Assembly: GCF_020907275.1 (NCBI RefSeq)
Contig: NZ_JAJJWI010000005.1
Span: 124,001-188,000 of the forward strand
DNA length: 64,000 bases
From: Pontibacter silvestris
GTDB taxonomy: Bacteria; Bacteroidota; Bacteroidia; Cytophagales; Hymenobacteraceae
Reading direction: 5' to 3'
Positions 35,857 to 44,432 of this stretch are shown here, one piece after another (position 1 is the first letter of the stretch; every line of letters begins with the position of its first letter). The translations under genes were made by a program, and so were the position numbers. The notes under the pieces were generated by a model, which saw nothing but the letters and a program-made list of their open reading frames with translations, did no database searches and was not told where the DNA came from.

Positions 35857-36753
35857 ATGAAATATAATCAGCTCGGAAAATCAGATATAAAAATAAGTGA
35901 AGTAAGCTTTGGCTGTATGTCGCTTGGGGAAGACCACGAGGCAAATGCCAAATTGCTTCACACAGCCTTTGACAACGGTATCAACTACTTCGATACAGCT
36001 GACCTATACCAAAAAGGTGAAAATGAACTAACCCTAGGCAAGGCTTTTAAAGCTATTCGGGATAAGGTAGTGATAGCCACTAAAGTTGGAAACCAATGGC
36101 GCAGCGACGGGAGTGGCTGGAATTGGAACCCATCTAAAAGCTACATACTACAAGCAGTGGAAGAAAGCCTTAAACGCCTGCAAACTGATTATATAGATTT
36201 ATACCAGTTACATGGTGGTACTTTAGATGATCCGATAGAGGAGACCATTGAAGCTTTTGAACAACTGAAACATCAGGGTAAGATAAGGCAGTATGGCATC
36301 TCTTCTATAAGGCCAAATGTAATTAGAGAGTATGTTAAGCGCTCTAACATCGTCAGCAATATGATGCAGTACAGCCTCCTGGACCGTCGGCCTGAAGAAA
36401 CTTCTCTGGATTTGTTACAGGAAAATAACATCAGTGTGCTAACCAGAGGCAGCTATACACAAGGGCTTTTGGTTAATAAGCCACCAAAACAATACTTAAC
36501 TTTTTCTGAAGATGAAGTAAGAAAAGCCGCAGAAGCTGTGCAGTCTGTGGCAGGCACTTCTCGTACTACTGCTGAGGTTGCAGTCCGATATGTGTTGCAT
36601 CATCGGGCTGTAACTTCATCTGTTTTAGGAATCAGAACAAGTGAGCAATTGCAGGACGCTATTCAGGTGGCAAATGCAAAACCGCTTAGCGAAGATGAGA
36701 TAGATGCCTTAAGACGGGCGGTAAGACCTATCGTGTATGAACAGCATCGGTAG
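35857..36753 (+). CDS. Aldo/keto reductase
   Basis: A 298-residue NADPH-dependent aldo/keto reductase. The ATG at 35857 gives MKYNQLGKSDIKISEVSFGC, the usual start. The catalytic tetrad is visible: Asp and Tyr in FDTADLYQKGENE, Lys in VVIATKVGN, His in DLYQLHGG. The substrate is unknown. It is followed after 106 bp by a second, distinct aldo/keto reductase gene. Confidence 0.92.
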   Translation: MKYNQLGKSDIKISEVSFGCMSLGEDHEANAKLLHTAFDNGINYFDTADLYQKGENELTLGKAFKAIRDKVVIATKVGNQWRSDGSGWNWNPSKSYILQAVEESLKRLQTDYIDLYQLHGGTLDDPIEETIEAFEQLKHQGKIRQYGISSIRPNVIREYVKRSNIVSNMMQYSLLDRRPEETSLDLLQENNISVLTRGSYTQGLLVNKPPKQYLTFSEDEVRKAAEAVQSVAGTSRTTAEVAVRYVLHHRAVTSSVLGIRTSEQLQDAIQVANAKPLSEDEIDALRRAVRPIVYEQHR

Positions 36754-36859
36754 ATATCTTGCTTGAACTTAACAGTACAAACACGGTAAAAGCTAAATAG
36801 CCGGAAAGATTACAATAAAGAACAAACGCTGCTTTGGTAGCAAACATATTAATTGAACC

Positions 36860-37846
36860 ATGCAATACAGAAAACTAGGAAAAACAGGATTTGAAATATC
36901 AGAGGTATCGTTAGGTACTTGGCAGGTAGGTGGCCGATGGGGCGAACCGTTCAATGAAGAGAACGCAGAACGTATCATTAATAAAGCGATAGATGCTGGT
37001 GTTAATTTTATTGATACCGCAGATGTGTATAGTGAAGGAGACAGCGAAGCAGCCGTAGCAAAGGTGGTGAAGAGTAGAAGCGAGCAGGTGTATGTGGCTA
37101 CTAAATGCGGGCGGCAGATACAGCCTCATACGGCAGAAGGTTATACTCCTGAAAAACTGGCAGGCTATGTAGAACAAAGCCTGCGCAACATGAAAACAGA
37201 TACTATAGACCTGATTCAGTTACACTGCCCGCCAACTGAAGTATATTCACGTCCTGAAATTTTTGAGGCTTTTGAACGCTTAAAGGAGCAAGGAAAAATC
37301 AGAAACTTGGGTGTGAGTGTGGAACTGGTTGATGAAGCACTAATGGCTATGAAATACCCAAACGTAACAACCGTACAGGTAATCTTTAACATGTTCCGCC
37401 TAAAGCCAAGTGAGGAGTTGTTTGCCAGAGCAAAAGAAAATAATATCGGAATAATTGCCCGTGTACCATTAGCGAGTGGTTTGCTTACTGGTAAAATGAG
37501 TTCTCAGACTACCTTCAATCCTGAAGATCACCGGAACTTTAACAGAAATGGGGAAGCCTTTGATAAAGGCGAAACGTTCTCGGGTGTTGATTTTGATTTG
37601 GGACTTGAAGCTGTGGAAGAACTCAAAAGAATTTTTCCTGGTCAGGAACCACTGGCTGCCTGGGCGCTGCGCTGGGTTCTGATGTTCCCGGAAGTAAGCA
37701 CGGTTATACCAGGGGCCTCCAAGGAAGAACAAATTGAATCTAACTTAAAAGCAGCTGAACTGCCCGCTCTTTCGCAGAAGCAAATGCAGGGGGTGCAGGA
37801 GGTATATGATAAATACATTAGAGCCTCCGTACATCAGCAATGGTAA
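36860..37846 (+). CDS. Aldo/keto reductase
   Basis: A 328-residue aldo/keto reductase with MQYRKLGKTGFEISEVSLGT at the start and the tetrad in FIDTADVYSEGDSE, VYVATKCGR and IQLHCPP. GASKEEQIESNLKAA near the C-terminus is the NADP-binding end. It is only moderately like its upstream neighbour, so this is not a recent tandem duplication. Substrate unknown. Confidence 0.93.
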   Translation: MQYRKLGKTGFEISEVSLGTWQVGGRWGEPFNEENAERIINKAIDAGVNFIDTADVYSEGDSEAAVAKVVKSRSEQVYVATKCGRQIQPHTAEGYTPEKLAGYVEQSLRNMKTDTIDLIQLHCPPTEVYSRPEIFEAFERLKEQGKIRNLGVSVELVDEALMAMKYPNVTTVQVIFNMFRLKPSEELFARAKENNIGIIARVPLASGLLTGKMSSQTTFNPEDHRNFNRNGEAFDKGETFSGVDFDLGLEAVEELKRIFPGQEPLAAWALRWVLMFPEVSTVIPGASKEEQIESNLKAAELPALSQKQMQGVQEVYDKYIRASVHQQW

Positions 37847-37876
37847 AAAGCAGGCAGTAGCTAAATACTAACTGTA

Positions 37877-37914
37877 GGGGCCACCTGTTAAGGTGGCCCT
37901 ATACTTGTACAAGT
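37877..37914 (+). terminator. Terminator-like hairpin after the aldo/keto reductase pair
   Basis: GGGCCACC (37878-37885) pairs with GGTGGCCC (37892-37899). It is followed by a 12-bp palindrome ACTTGTACAAGT (37903-37914) that runs into TTTCTT. Confidence 0.6.
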
Positions 37915-38183
37915 TTTCTTGCTTAATGTCCTGCTTTACCTAGTTGCTTGGTTTATAGCCCACCACTACTTATGTTCTTACTCATTCATTCCTGTAGCCC
38001 TTATTGTAGTTTTAGTGTGAAATTAAATATTATTAAAATCTAATATTTAAGAATAAAATGCTGCATATTTGCATTTAGTAAGATTAAAATAGCTTTTAAT
38101 GATAATTACAGCAGTTGAAAATCTAATTTGATAAGTTGCTGACATAGCTGACCTTACTGTTTAGTTACCTTTACTGACAAACT
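37915..38183 (+). other. Intergenic region before the PAS gene
   Basis: AT-rich, no gene seen. TACCTTTA (38166-38173) is one base off the -7 consensus and only 11 bp before the PAS gene ATG, so the transcript would have a very short leader if it is used. Confidence 0.3.
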
Positions 38184-39446
38184 ATGGATTTCCAAAAGCT
38201 TTTTTCAGAAGTTCCTGAAACTATTGTTGTGCTTTCGCCTGATTATACAGTGCTTGCTGCTACAGATGCGTACCTTCGGGTTAGTTTACAGACCAGGGAA
38301 GATCTGATTGGAATGAATTTTTTAGAAGCTTTTCCGGATAATCCTGGTAGTACTGTATCTAAAAACGAGTACCTGCTGCGTAAGTCCTTGGATAATGCCC
38401 TTTATGGAAAGAAGGTAGATTATCTGGATGTGCTTCAGTATGACATACCCAAACCAAAGTCGCAAGGAGGAGGTTTTGAGATTCGTTATTGGGAAGCTTC
38501 GCATACGCCTGTGCTCGATAATGAAGGGAACGTTTTATACATTTTTCAGAAAACATCAGACGTAACTGAAAGAGAGTTAGCGAAAAAAGCTCTATCTGAA
38601 AGTGAAGACAAATTCAGGTTCATGGCCGAGGCTATGCCTTTACTAATTCATACTAATAACTATAAAGGAGAGGCCAATTACTTTAATCAACGCTGGGTAA
38701 ATTATACAGGAAAGGAGGTTAAAGAATTGATAGAAACGGGCTGGGGCGAACTTATACATCCTAATGACCTAACAAATGCATTAGAACGCTGGCATGAGGC
38801 ATTTAAAAATGGCATCATGTTTCAGGCAGAAATGCGCATCAAGGATAAAGAAGGTAACTACCGCTGGCACCTTGGCCGTGGTATGCCCATGTTGGACGAA
38901 GAAGGTAAGGTGCTGATGTGGGTAGGAAGCTCTATTGATATACATGATACCAGACAAATGGTAGAAGAGCTTTTAATGGTGAACGAGCAAATGTCGCATT
39001 TATCGGACCAGGTACAGGAAGCTTACCGAAAAGCAGAGTCAGAACGCAAGGTGCTGGAGAGGCTTATAATGCAGGCTCCTGCTGTGTTTTGTATCCTTCA
39101 GGGACCTAAGCATTTATATCAGTTGGTAAACCCTTACTACCAGAACCTTTTCCCTAACAGGGAGCTGTTACACAAAACGGTAGCTGAGGCACTACCTGAA
39201 GTAGTAGAACAGGGTTTTATAGATATACTGGATAATGTTTATCAGTCAGGAGAAGCTTTTATAGCAGAAGAAATTTTGATTAAGCTCGATCGCAAAGGTT
39301 CAGGGGAGTTGGAAGATGTTTATTTTGATCTGATTTACCAGCCATTATATGAAGACGACAAGATTACAGGAATTATAGTATTTGGAGCAGAGGTAACGGA
39401 GCAGGTAAGCTACCGACGTAAGCTTGAGGAGCTAGGTAATTTATAA
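38184..39446 (+). CDS. Multi-PAS sensor protein without an output domain
   Basis: A 420-residue soluble protein with three PAS-like domains at roughly 5-130, 140-262 and 290-412. The second contains YFNQRWVNYTGKEVKELIE and WGELIHPNDL, and a PAC-like end WVGSSIDIHDT. A coiled segment (about 262-295) joins the second and third. No histidine kinase, GGDEF or methyl-accepting region follows: the frame ends at EELGNL where a signalling helix would normally lead to a kinase. A short CZB-like gene starts 43 bp later. Either this is a stand-alone sensor that acts through a partner, or it is a truncated hybrid kinase. Confidence 0.8.
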   Translation: MDFQKLFSEVPETIVVLSPDYTVLAATDAYLRVSLQTREDLIGMNFLEAFPDNPGSTVSKNEYLLRKSLDNALYGKKVDYLDVLQYDIPKPKSQGGGFEIRYWEASHTPVLDNEGNVLYIFQKTSDVTERELAKKALSESEDKFRFMAEAMPLLIHTNNYKGEANYFNQRWVNYTGKEVKELIETGWGELIHPNDLTNALERWHEAFKNGIMFQAEMRIKDKEGNYRWHLGRGMPMLDEEGKVLMWVGSSIDIHDTRQMVEELLMVNEQMSHLSDQVQEAYRKAESERKVLERLIMQAPAVFCILQGPKHLYQLVNPYYQNLFPNRELLHKTVAEALPEVVEQGFIDILDNVYQSGEAFIAEEILIKLDRKGSGELEDVYFDLIYQPLYEDDKITGIIVFGAEVTEQVSYRRKLEELGNL

Positions 39447-39489
39447 TAGTAACAATGAATTACTATAAAGTTGAAGGGAATATCATTAA

Positions 39490-39840
39490 ATGAATCTAGC
39501 ACAGGTAGATTTCCAGCAAATCAGAATTAAACATATTCTGTTTAAATCCAAGGTACGTTCTGTGCTTTACGGAGGGAACTATGATGCTGCTTTTTTCTCC
39601 CGTACTGGTCCTATAGGACTATGGTTTGATACCATTGGGTTTGTAAGGTACGAGCATGAACCCGAAATGAAAGAACTGGCAAAAGTACAACGGGAGTTAA
39701 ATTCACTAGCCCTGCAACTGTTCGACCTGTACAAAGGCGGCAACATTGAGGAGGCACATGAAGGCCTGAAAACATTGGATAAAAAGTCTGAGTTGTTTCT
39801 AAATTTGCTTACCAAGCTCGACCTTAAACTAGCAGACTAA
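39490..39840 (+). CDS. Stand-alone CZB-like protein with degenerate zinc site
   Basis: A 116-residue helical protein that aligns by eye with the chemoreceptor zinc-binding (CZB) domain. Its features are FQQIRIKHILFKSKVRSVLY at the start, GPIGLWF where CZB has CxLGKW, the EPEMKELAKVQRELNSLALQ helix, and GGNIEEAHEGLKTLDKKSE at the end. CZB domains bind zinc through three His and one Cys. Here the first His is kept (IKHILF), but the Cys position is a glycine and the HxxxH-type pair reads Gln and Asn (VQRELN). It lies 43 bp after the PAS gene on the same strand, so the two probably act together. Function unknown. Confidence 0.65.
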   Translation: MNLAQVDFQQIRIKHILFKSKVRSVLYGGNYDAAFFSRTGPIGLWFDTIGFVRYEHEPEMKELAKVQRELNSLALQLFDLYKGGNIEEAHEGLKTLDKKSELFLNLLTKLDLKLAD

Positions 39841-40255
39841 GAAAGCTGGATGTTTCACTTATCTGATAAATTCTATTTTGATAAAGTAACATCAATTCAG
39901 CAGGCTATTGGTTTTCACTGCAGCGTCCTTCATTCGTATTTTCTTTTACTTCCTCAGTAGCTAAAACTTTTTATAGTTAACCCAACACCACTGTCTAAAG
40001 GCACTCATTTACTCCTCTGTCTTCCTCAGAAATAAAACCTTGTTTTGAATATTCTCCGATCAGAATAATATCCTGACACTTTTTAAGCCGTACAAACCGC
40101 TATAGAAAAGTTAACCATAACGGCTTTTTGCGCCAATTTTAAGCTGAAGCCTCTTGCTTCAGCAAGGTTGATGATATAGCTTATAAACTATAATGTCTGG
40201 TTTAATTGGCTTTTCATGATTAATTTAAACTCTCATTAACAACTTATAAAAAAGA
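39841..40255 (+). other. Intergenic region between CZB-like gene and mscS
   Basis: About 415 bp without a gene. Two inverted repeats are visible: AAGCCGT/ACGGCTT (40085-40091 and 40120-40126), the second arm running into TTT, and GCTGAAGC/GCTTCAGC (40143-40150 and 40156-40163) with a 5-nt loop. One may terminate the CZB transcript. Confidence 0.4.
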
Positions 40256-41332
40256 ATGGATCAGATTAATGACATACTAGCGAGAACTTTTTGGCACAAC
40301 ACAGTGCAGGAATACCTTATTGCGTTAGTATTTATTTTAGTAGGGCTATTGGTGGTGAGGAGCTTTAAACATATTGTTCTAGCCAGGATAAGAAAATGGA
40401 CAGAAAATACTGCTACTAATTTTGATAACTATGTGGTAGACAGTTTAGACCGCTATGGTGTTCCTGCTTTGTATATTACTGTTGTTTACCTGGGCCTTAA
40501 TTACCTTACGCTTGCTACAAGGCTTCATAATATATTAAGGATAGCTGTTACTATTGCTATCACTGTTCTGGCTATCCGGTTTGTTTCTTCCACTATTCTG
40601 TTACTGTTGCAGTCCTTTGTAAGAACGCAGAGTAACGGAGAAGAGAAAGTGAAGCAGATGCAGGGTGTAATGCTCATCATCAACATCTTTATTTGGTTTT
40701 TAGGACTTGTTTTTCTGTTCGATAACCTCGGTTACGACGTTACAACTGTAATAGCTGGTCTTGGTATTGGTGGTATTGCCATAGCACTGGCTGCCCAGAG
40801 TATTTTAGGTGACCTTTTTAACTACTTTGTTATCTTTTTCGACAGGCCCTTTGAGATCGGCGACTTTATTATCATCGACGATAAAATGGGAGTTGTAGAG
40901 TACATCGGTATCAAAACAACACGTGTTAAAAGCCTTTCAGGAGAACAGCTTGTTTTTTCTAACAGTGACCTTACAACTTCCCGTATTCATAACTATAAGC
41001 GCATGCAGCGGCGCAGGGTGCTGTTTAAAGTAGGGGTGCTTTACCAAACCACCTATGAGCAACTGGCCGCTATTCCTGCGGTGCTGAAATCTATTGTACT
41101 AGCGCAGAGCCCTGTTGAGTTTGACCGCGCGCACTTTGCCTCTTTTGGTGATTCCAGCCTCGATTTTGAGATTGTTTACTATGTATTGAGTTCAGACTAC
41201 AATGTTTACATGGATATACAGCAGGCCATTAATCTGGGGATTTACCAGGAGTTTGAGAAAATGGGTGTAGAGATTGCTTACCCAACACGCACACTTTATG
41301 TGATGAATCAGGAGGTCGAGCAAACAAGCTAA
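40256..41332 (+). CDS. MscS-family mechanosensitive ion channel
   Basis: A 358-residue membrane protein with about four hydrophobic segments in the first 180 residues. The pore-lining helix and beta-domain signature read AGLGIGGIAIALAAQSILGD and LFNYFVIFFDRPFEIGDFII, then IGIKTTRVKSLSGEQLVFSN. A C-terminal cytoplasmic alpha/beta part follows. Such channels release solutes on hypo-osmotic shock. It stands alone, with a terminator right after it. Confidence 0.93.
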   Translation: MDQINDILARTFWHNTVQEYLIALVFILVGLLVVRSFKHIVLARIRKWTENTATNFDNYVVDSLDRYGVPALYITVVYLGLNYLTLATRLHNILRIAVTIAITVLAIRFVSSTILLLLQSFVRTQSNGEEKVKQMQGVMLIINIFIWFLGLVFLFDNLGYDVTTVIAGLGIGGIAIALAAQSILGDLFNYFVIFFDRPFEIGDFIIIDDKMGVVEYIGIKTTRVKSLSGEQLVFSNSDLTTSRIHNYKRMQRRRVLFKVGVLYQTTYEQLAAIPAVLKSIVLAQSPVEFDRAHFASFGDSSLDFEIVYYVLSSDYNVYMDIQQAINLGIYQEFEKMGVEIAYPTRTLYVMNQEVEQTS

Positions 41333-41353
41333 TATCCGTTTTAGTTATGTAAG

Positions 41354-41393
41354 AAAAGAGACAGCAACCATTTATAAAGTTGCTGTCTCTTTT
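41354..41393 (+). terminator. Terminator after mscS
   Basis: A perfect 15-bp stem (41354-41368 with 41379-41393, GAGACAGCAAC core), 10-nt loop, ending TTTT then ACTTTTT, 21 bp after the stop. Confidence 0.88.
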
Positions 41394-41429
41394 ACTTTTT
41401 AAAGCTTTAAGATAAAGGAACAGGTAAAT

Positions 41430-41458
41430 TTTGTTAGCCCGAGTTTATAATAGTTTTG
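41430..41458 (+). promoter_or_regulatory. Bacteroidota-type promoter before the metallophosphoesterase gene
   Basis: TTTG (41430-41433), a 17-bp spacer and TAGTTTTG (41451-41458) match the -33 TTTG / -7 TAnnTTTG consensus at every defined base. The start codon is at 41669, so the leader would be about 200 nt. The rest of the 41394-41668 gap shows nothing else. Confidence 0.5.
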
Positions 41459-41668
41459 CAAACGAAATGTTTATGTCTCTAGATTCATCTTATAAAAACC
41501 GTGTGCAGATATATCTATAACATAACTTGGCAAAGCTTATATATTAGTTTTATACATCTTATTTCTCTGATGTGTCGTTACCTAATTGTTATTTATGCTA
41601 CAACCACTCATGCATATAATTCGGCTACAGGCAGAGTAATAATTTAGTCTGATACACAAAATATAAAA

Positions 41669-42925
41669 ATGCAACGCATTATTTTAATTATGGGAGTAAT
41701 ATCCCTTTTTATGGACTGGTATGTATTCCAGGGTATTAAAACACTAGTAGCAGGCTGGCGCTCAAAGCGGTTGCGAATGCTGGTACAGTGGGCTTACTGG
41801 TTCTTTTTTATCTGGTTTACGATATGTTTTGCCTACACTGTTTATGTACGCTTTTCAAATGATCAGACAACGCCTTTCATACAATGGATGATTAATGCTT
41901 TTCTGATGTTATTTGTAACAAAACTGGTTTTTATAACTGTGCTCTTCGGAGAAGATATTTACCGGACGGTGGTAGCTGTTTTCCGCTTCTTCCGGCATCA
42001 GAAAGGAAAGGAGCCAGCACATGAACCGCTTTTGCCGGAACGTAGGAAGTTTGTGAGCCAGGCAGGCCTTTTAATGGCCAGTATTCCGTTTGCTTCTTTT
42101 GTATATGGTGTAACAAAAGGTAAATACGACTATACAGTACACCGTCACACTTTATATTTTGATGATCTTCCGGAAGCGTTTGACGGCTTTACCATTACAC
42201 AAATTTCTGATATACACTCTGGTAGCTTTGATGATGCCGAGGCCGTACAACGTGGTATTGAGCTAGTAAAGTCTCAAAACTCTGATATGTTTGTTTTCAC
42301 CGGAGACCTTGTAAATAACCTTGCGCCTGAAATAGTACCCTACATCGATAACTTCGGACAGATTCAGGCTCCTTACGGGCAGTTCTCCATACTTGGAAAC
42401 CACGACTACGGCATGTACCACGAATGGCCTACCGATGAGGCACAGGAGGCCAATATGGTAAAGCTAAAGCAGCATCACGAAGAACTGGGTTATCGGCTAC
42501 TGCTCGATGAGAACGTAAATATTGAGAAAGACGGGCAGCACCTGGCATTGATTGGCGTAGAGAACTGGGGCACGGGATTTATTCAGAAAGGCGACCTTGA
42601 TAAGGCACTGGAAGGTGTGGATGAAAATGCCTTTAAGATTCTGCTGTCGCATGACCCATCGCATTGGGAAGAGATTGTAAAGGTGCATCCTACCCGTGTA
42701 CACCTGACGCTTTCCGGACACACGCACGGCATGCAGTTCGGTGTGGAGACACCTATTTTTAAATGGAGCCCGGTACAGTACCGCTACAAGCACTGGGCTG
42801 GCCTGGCCGAGGAGAACAACAGAATGCTTTATGTAAACCGTGGTTTCGGCTTTATTGGTTTTACAGGCAGAGTAGGCATATGGCCAGAGGTAACAGTGCT
42901 GGAGCTAAAAAGAGGAAGAGCTTAG
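41669..42925 (+). CDS. Membrane-anchored metallophosphoesterase (YkuE-like)
   Basis: A 418-residue protein with three to four transmembrane segments in the first 150 residues and a calcineurin-like phosphoesterase domain after about 165. Metal-ligand motifs in order: TQISDIHSGSF, FTGDLVNN, LGNHDYGMYH, LLSHDPSHW and LSGHTHGMQFG. Proteins of this layout act at the membrane on unknown phosphodiesters or, in some relatives, lipid-linked substrates. Start at 41669 (MQRIILIMGVISLFMDWYVF). Single gene with its own promoter. Confidence 0.92.
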   Translation: MQRIILIMGVISLFMDWYVFQGIKTLVAGWRSKRLRMLVQWAYWFFFIWFTICFAYTVYVRFSNDQTTPFIQWMINAFLMLFVTKLVFITVLFGEDIYRTVVAVFRFFRHQKGKEPAHEPLLPERRKFVSQAGLLMASIPFASFVYGVTKGKYDYTVHRHTLYFDDLPEAFDGFTITQISDIHSGSFDDAEAVQRGIELVKSQNSDMFVFTGDLVNNLAPEIVPYIDNFGQIQAPYGQFSILGNHDYGMYHEWPTDEAQEANMVKLKQHHEELGYRLLLDENVNIEKDGQHLALIGVENWGTGFIQKGDLDKALEGVDENAFKILLSHDPSHWEEIVKVHPTRVHLTLSGHTHGMQFGVETPIFKWSPVQYRYKHWAGLAEENNRMLYVNRGFGFIGFTGRVGIWPEVTVLELKRGRA

Positions 42926-43006
42926 CTGTACTTTTTTCGTGTTATTTCTATTTCTGGATAAGAGTACGAAAGCTTTTCCTATGTACTGTTTAATGCACCC
43001 AAATCT

Positions 43007-43315
43007 CTACCAAGTGGTGTCTTCCGGGTTTATAAATCCTATGCCGGGCTGGTAGCCGGGGCCAGTTCCGTTTAAGTGATTCCACATGTCTACCTCTAGC
43101 TTTATTTTATCGAGTACAATAAACTCCTCCCAACGCTGCTTGTCTTCTTCAGATAATTGCATTACCAAGTCATTAAGCTTCAAGTTATGTCCCTGTTGCA
43201 TTTGGTCCTTCAGGTGTGGGTTCGTGCGCAGCAAAAGCTCAATTTTAATGCGGAAGTAGGTGTTCAGTTCTTTATATCTCTCTTCGTTCCAGTTTTCCAG
43301 ATCTTTGTTTTCCAT
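43007..43315 (-). CDS. Hypothetical protein, 102 residues
   Basis: I do not recognise a family. The protein is soluble, charged and mostly helical, with Trp-rich ends: MENKDLENWNEERYKELNTY at the start and GTGPGYQPGIGFINPEDTTW at the end. The codon pattern and composition look like a real gene, and no signal peptide or membrane helix is seen. It lies 97 bp downstream of the VLRF1-like gene on the same strand, so the two may be cotranscribed. Confidence 0.6.
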   Translation of the reverse strand: MENKDLENWNEERYKELNTYFRIKIELLLRTNPHLKDQMQQGHNLKLNDLVMQLSEEDKQRWEEFIVLDKIKLEVDMWNHLNGTGPGYQPGIGFINPEDTTW

Positions 43316-43412
43316 GCGGCTGTACTTCTTTTATTAATTGTACTAATTCTGATGTTTATAGTTCCCTGTTTCCTTTCTTTAACTTTTAGGAGCTTTTCTT
43401 ATACAGTTCATC

Positions 43413-44084
43413 TTATCTCAATTTCATGTCCTCATCCACCAATTCGTCGATAATTGCCTGGTGAACGGCTTCATAAACAAGCTCTCCTTTCAGCAGAAAT
43501 TTATGTACATCCATCATAACTTCATAAATAGGGGTATGAACATGCTTGGGGATTTTAAAAATCCGATCATCTCTTTTATCAAAAGGTGTTGAGACCTTTG
43601 AGTTAAATAGGTAAGGTATAAGAATTTTAGAACAACTCATGGCAATGCGGTTAATCTCATGCTCCTCAAAATATTCTTGCAGCCGCTCATTTATGTTTTC
43701 AAAGAATTCAACCGTTTCACCTAAGCGCACTCGTGAGCCAGCCCTGGATTTGCCCTTCGTTTTCAGATGCTTAATCTGGCTCTTGCCCTGCTTCTTGCGC
43801 ACCATGTAAGACCGGAATACTTTATGATCTAAGTTAAGGCCGTTCTCAAAATAACCCATAGCACAGTTACCTGACTGTACCAGTAATATAACATAATTGA
43901 CCTGATCTTCTGCCTGAGAGGGAGGAGGAAGCACAATAGGCAACCTGAAATATATCAGGTCATTTCCCTGCTCATCCATAATCAGCATCCTGTGCTTCTC
44001 ATAATCATACACAAATGGGAAAGAGGAGCTTTCAATATTCCGGAGCAACTGTAGAGATGCCTCTTTAGATATAAATTGATTCAT
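43413..44084 (-). CDS. VLRF1/Vms1-like release-factor-family protein
   Basis: A 223-residue protein that resembles the VLRF1 domain of eukaryotic Vms1/ANKZF1, an eRF1-related fold that cleaves peptidyl-tRNA on stalled 60S subunits. The core reads HKVFRSYMVRKKQGKSQ (about 87-103) followed by GKSRAGSRVR (111-120). This matches the family pattern of a KxFxxYxVR strand, a G-x-x-Q loop whose glutamine plays the part of the GGQ glutamine, and a conserved K-S-x-x-G-S-x-x-R helix start. Gln103 would be the catalytic residue. No zinc finger, ankyrin or VIM extension is present. Function is inferred from sequence motifs only. Confidence 0.6.
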   Translation of the reverse strand: MNQFISKEASLQLLRNIESSSFPFVYDYEKHRMLIMDEQGNDLIYFRLPIVLPPPSQAEDQVNYVILLVQSGNCAMGYFENGLNLDHKVFRSYMVRKKQGKSQIKHLKTKGKSRAGSRVRLGETVEFFENINERLQEYFEEHEINRIAMSCSKILIPYLFNSKVSTPFDKRDDRIFKIPKHVHTPIYEVMMDVHKFLLKGELVYEAVHQAIIDELVDEDMKLR

Positions 44085-44432
44085 ACACTTGGCCTTAATG
44101 GAAGCTCGTGAAAGTAATAAAAAGTGATTACATCTTTTAACCCTTTGGTAAAGTCCTTTGGTTCCTGTGGTAGCTTTTTTGAATGTTGATGGTGTTTATT
44201 AGAATCTTCTGGCGCAAGCTTGTAAAAGGGGAGTGGATTTAAAGATAAGCTAAAGCAATAGGAGACAATGCGTAACGCTTATGGTAACTTTTCCATCGAT
44301 GCTTGGAGTAATTAAGCCTTGCTAGGAGCGAGGCCCGGATATAATGACCTTTTTGTAACGCTTTGGGCAGAATAAACAGTTTTTTTGTTTTTAGACACGT
44401 TAAATCCCTAAGATAAATAAAGCCAACTATTA
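44085..44432. other. Divergent intergenic region
   Basis: About 350 bp between the VLRF1-like gene (minus) and an alpha/beta hydrolase (plus). It has several T-runs and no exact -7 box that I could find. No gene is supportable. Confidence 0.35.

Noticed and set aside
35857-37846. Recent tandem duplication of the two adjacent aldo/keto reductase genes
   Set aside because: Their sequences differ through most of the length, including the substrate loops, so they are distant members of the superfamily, not a fresh duplicate.
41455-41463. TTGCAAACG resembling half of the LacI operator, before the metallophosphoesterase gene
   Set aside because: The second half-site does not match, and the bases are part of the -7 promoter box; chance overlap.
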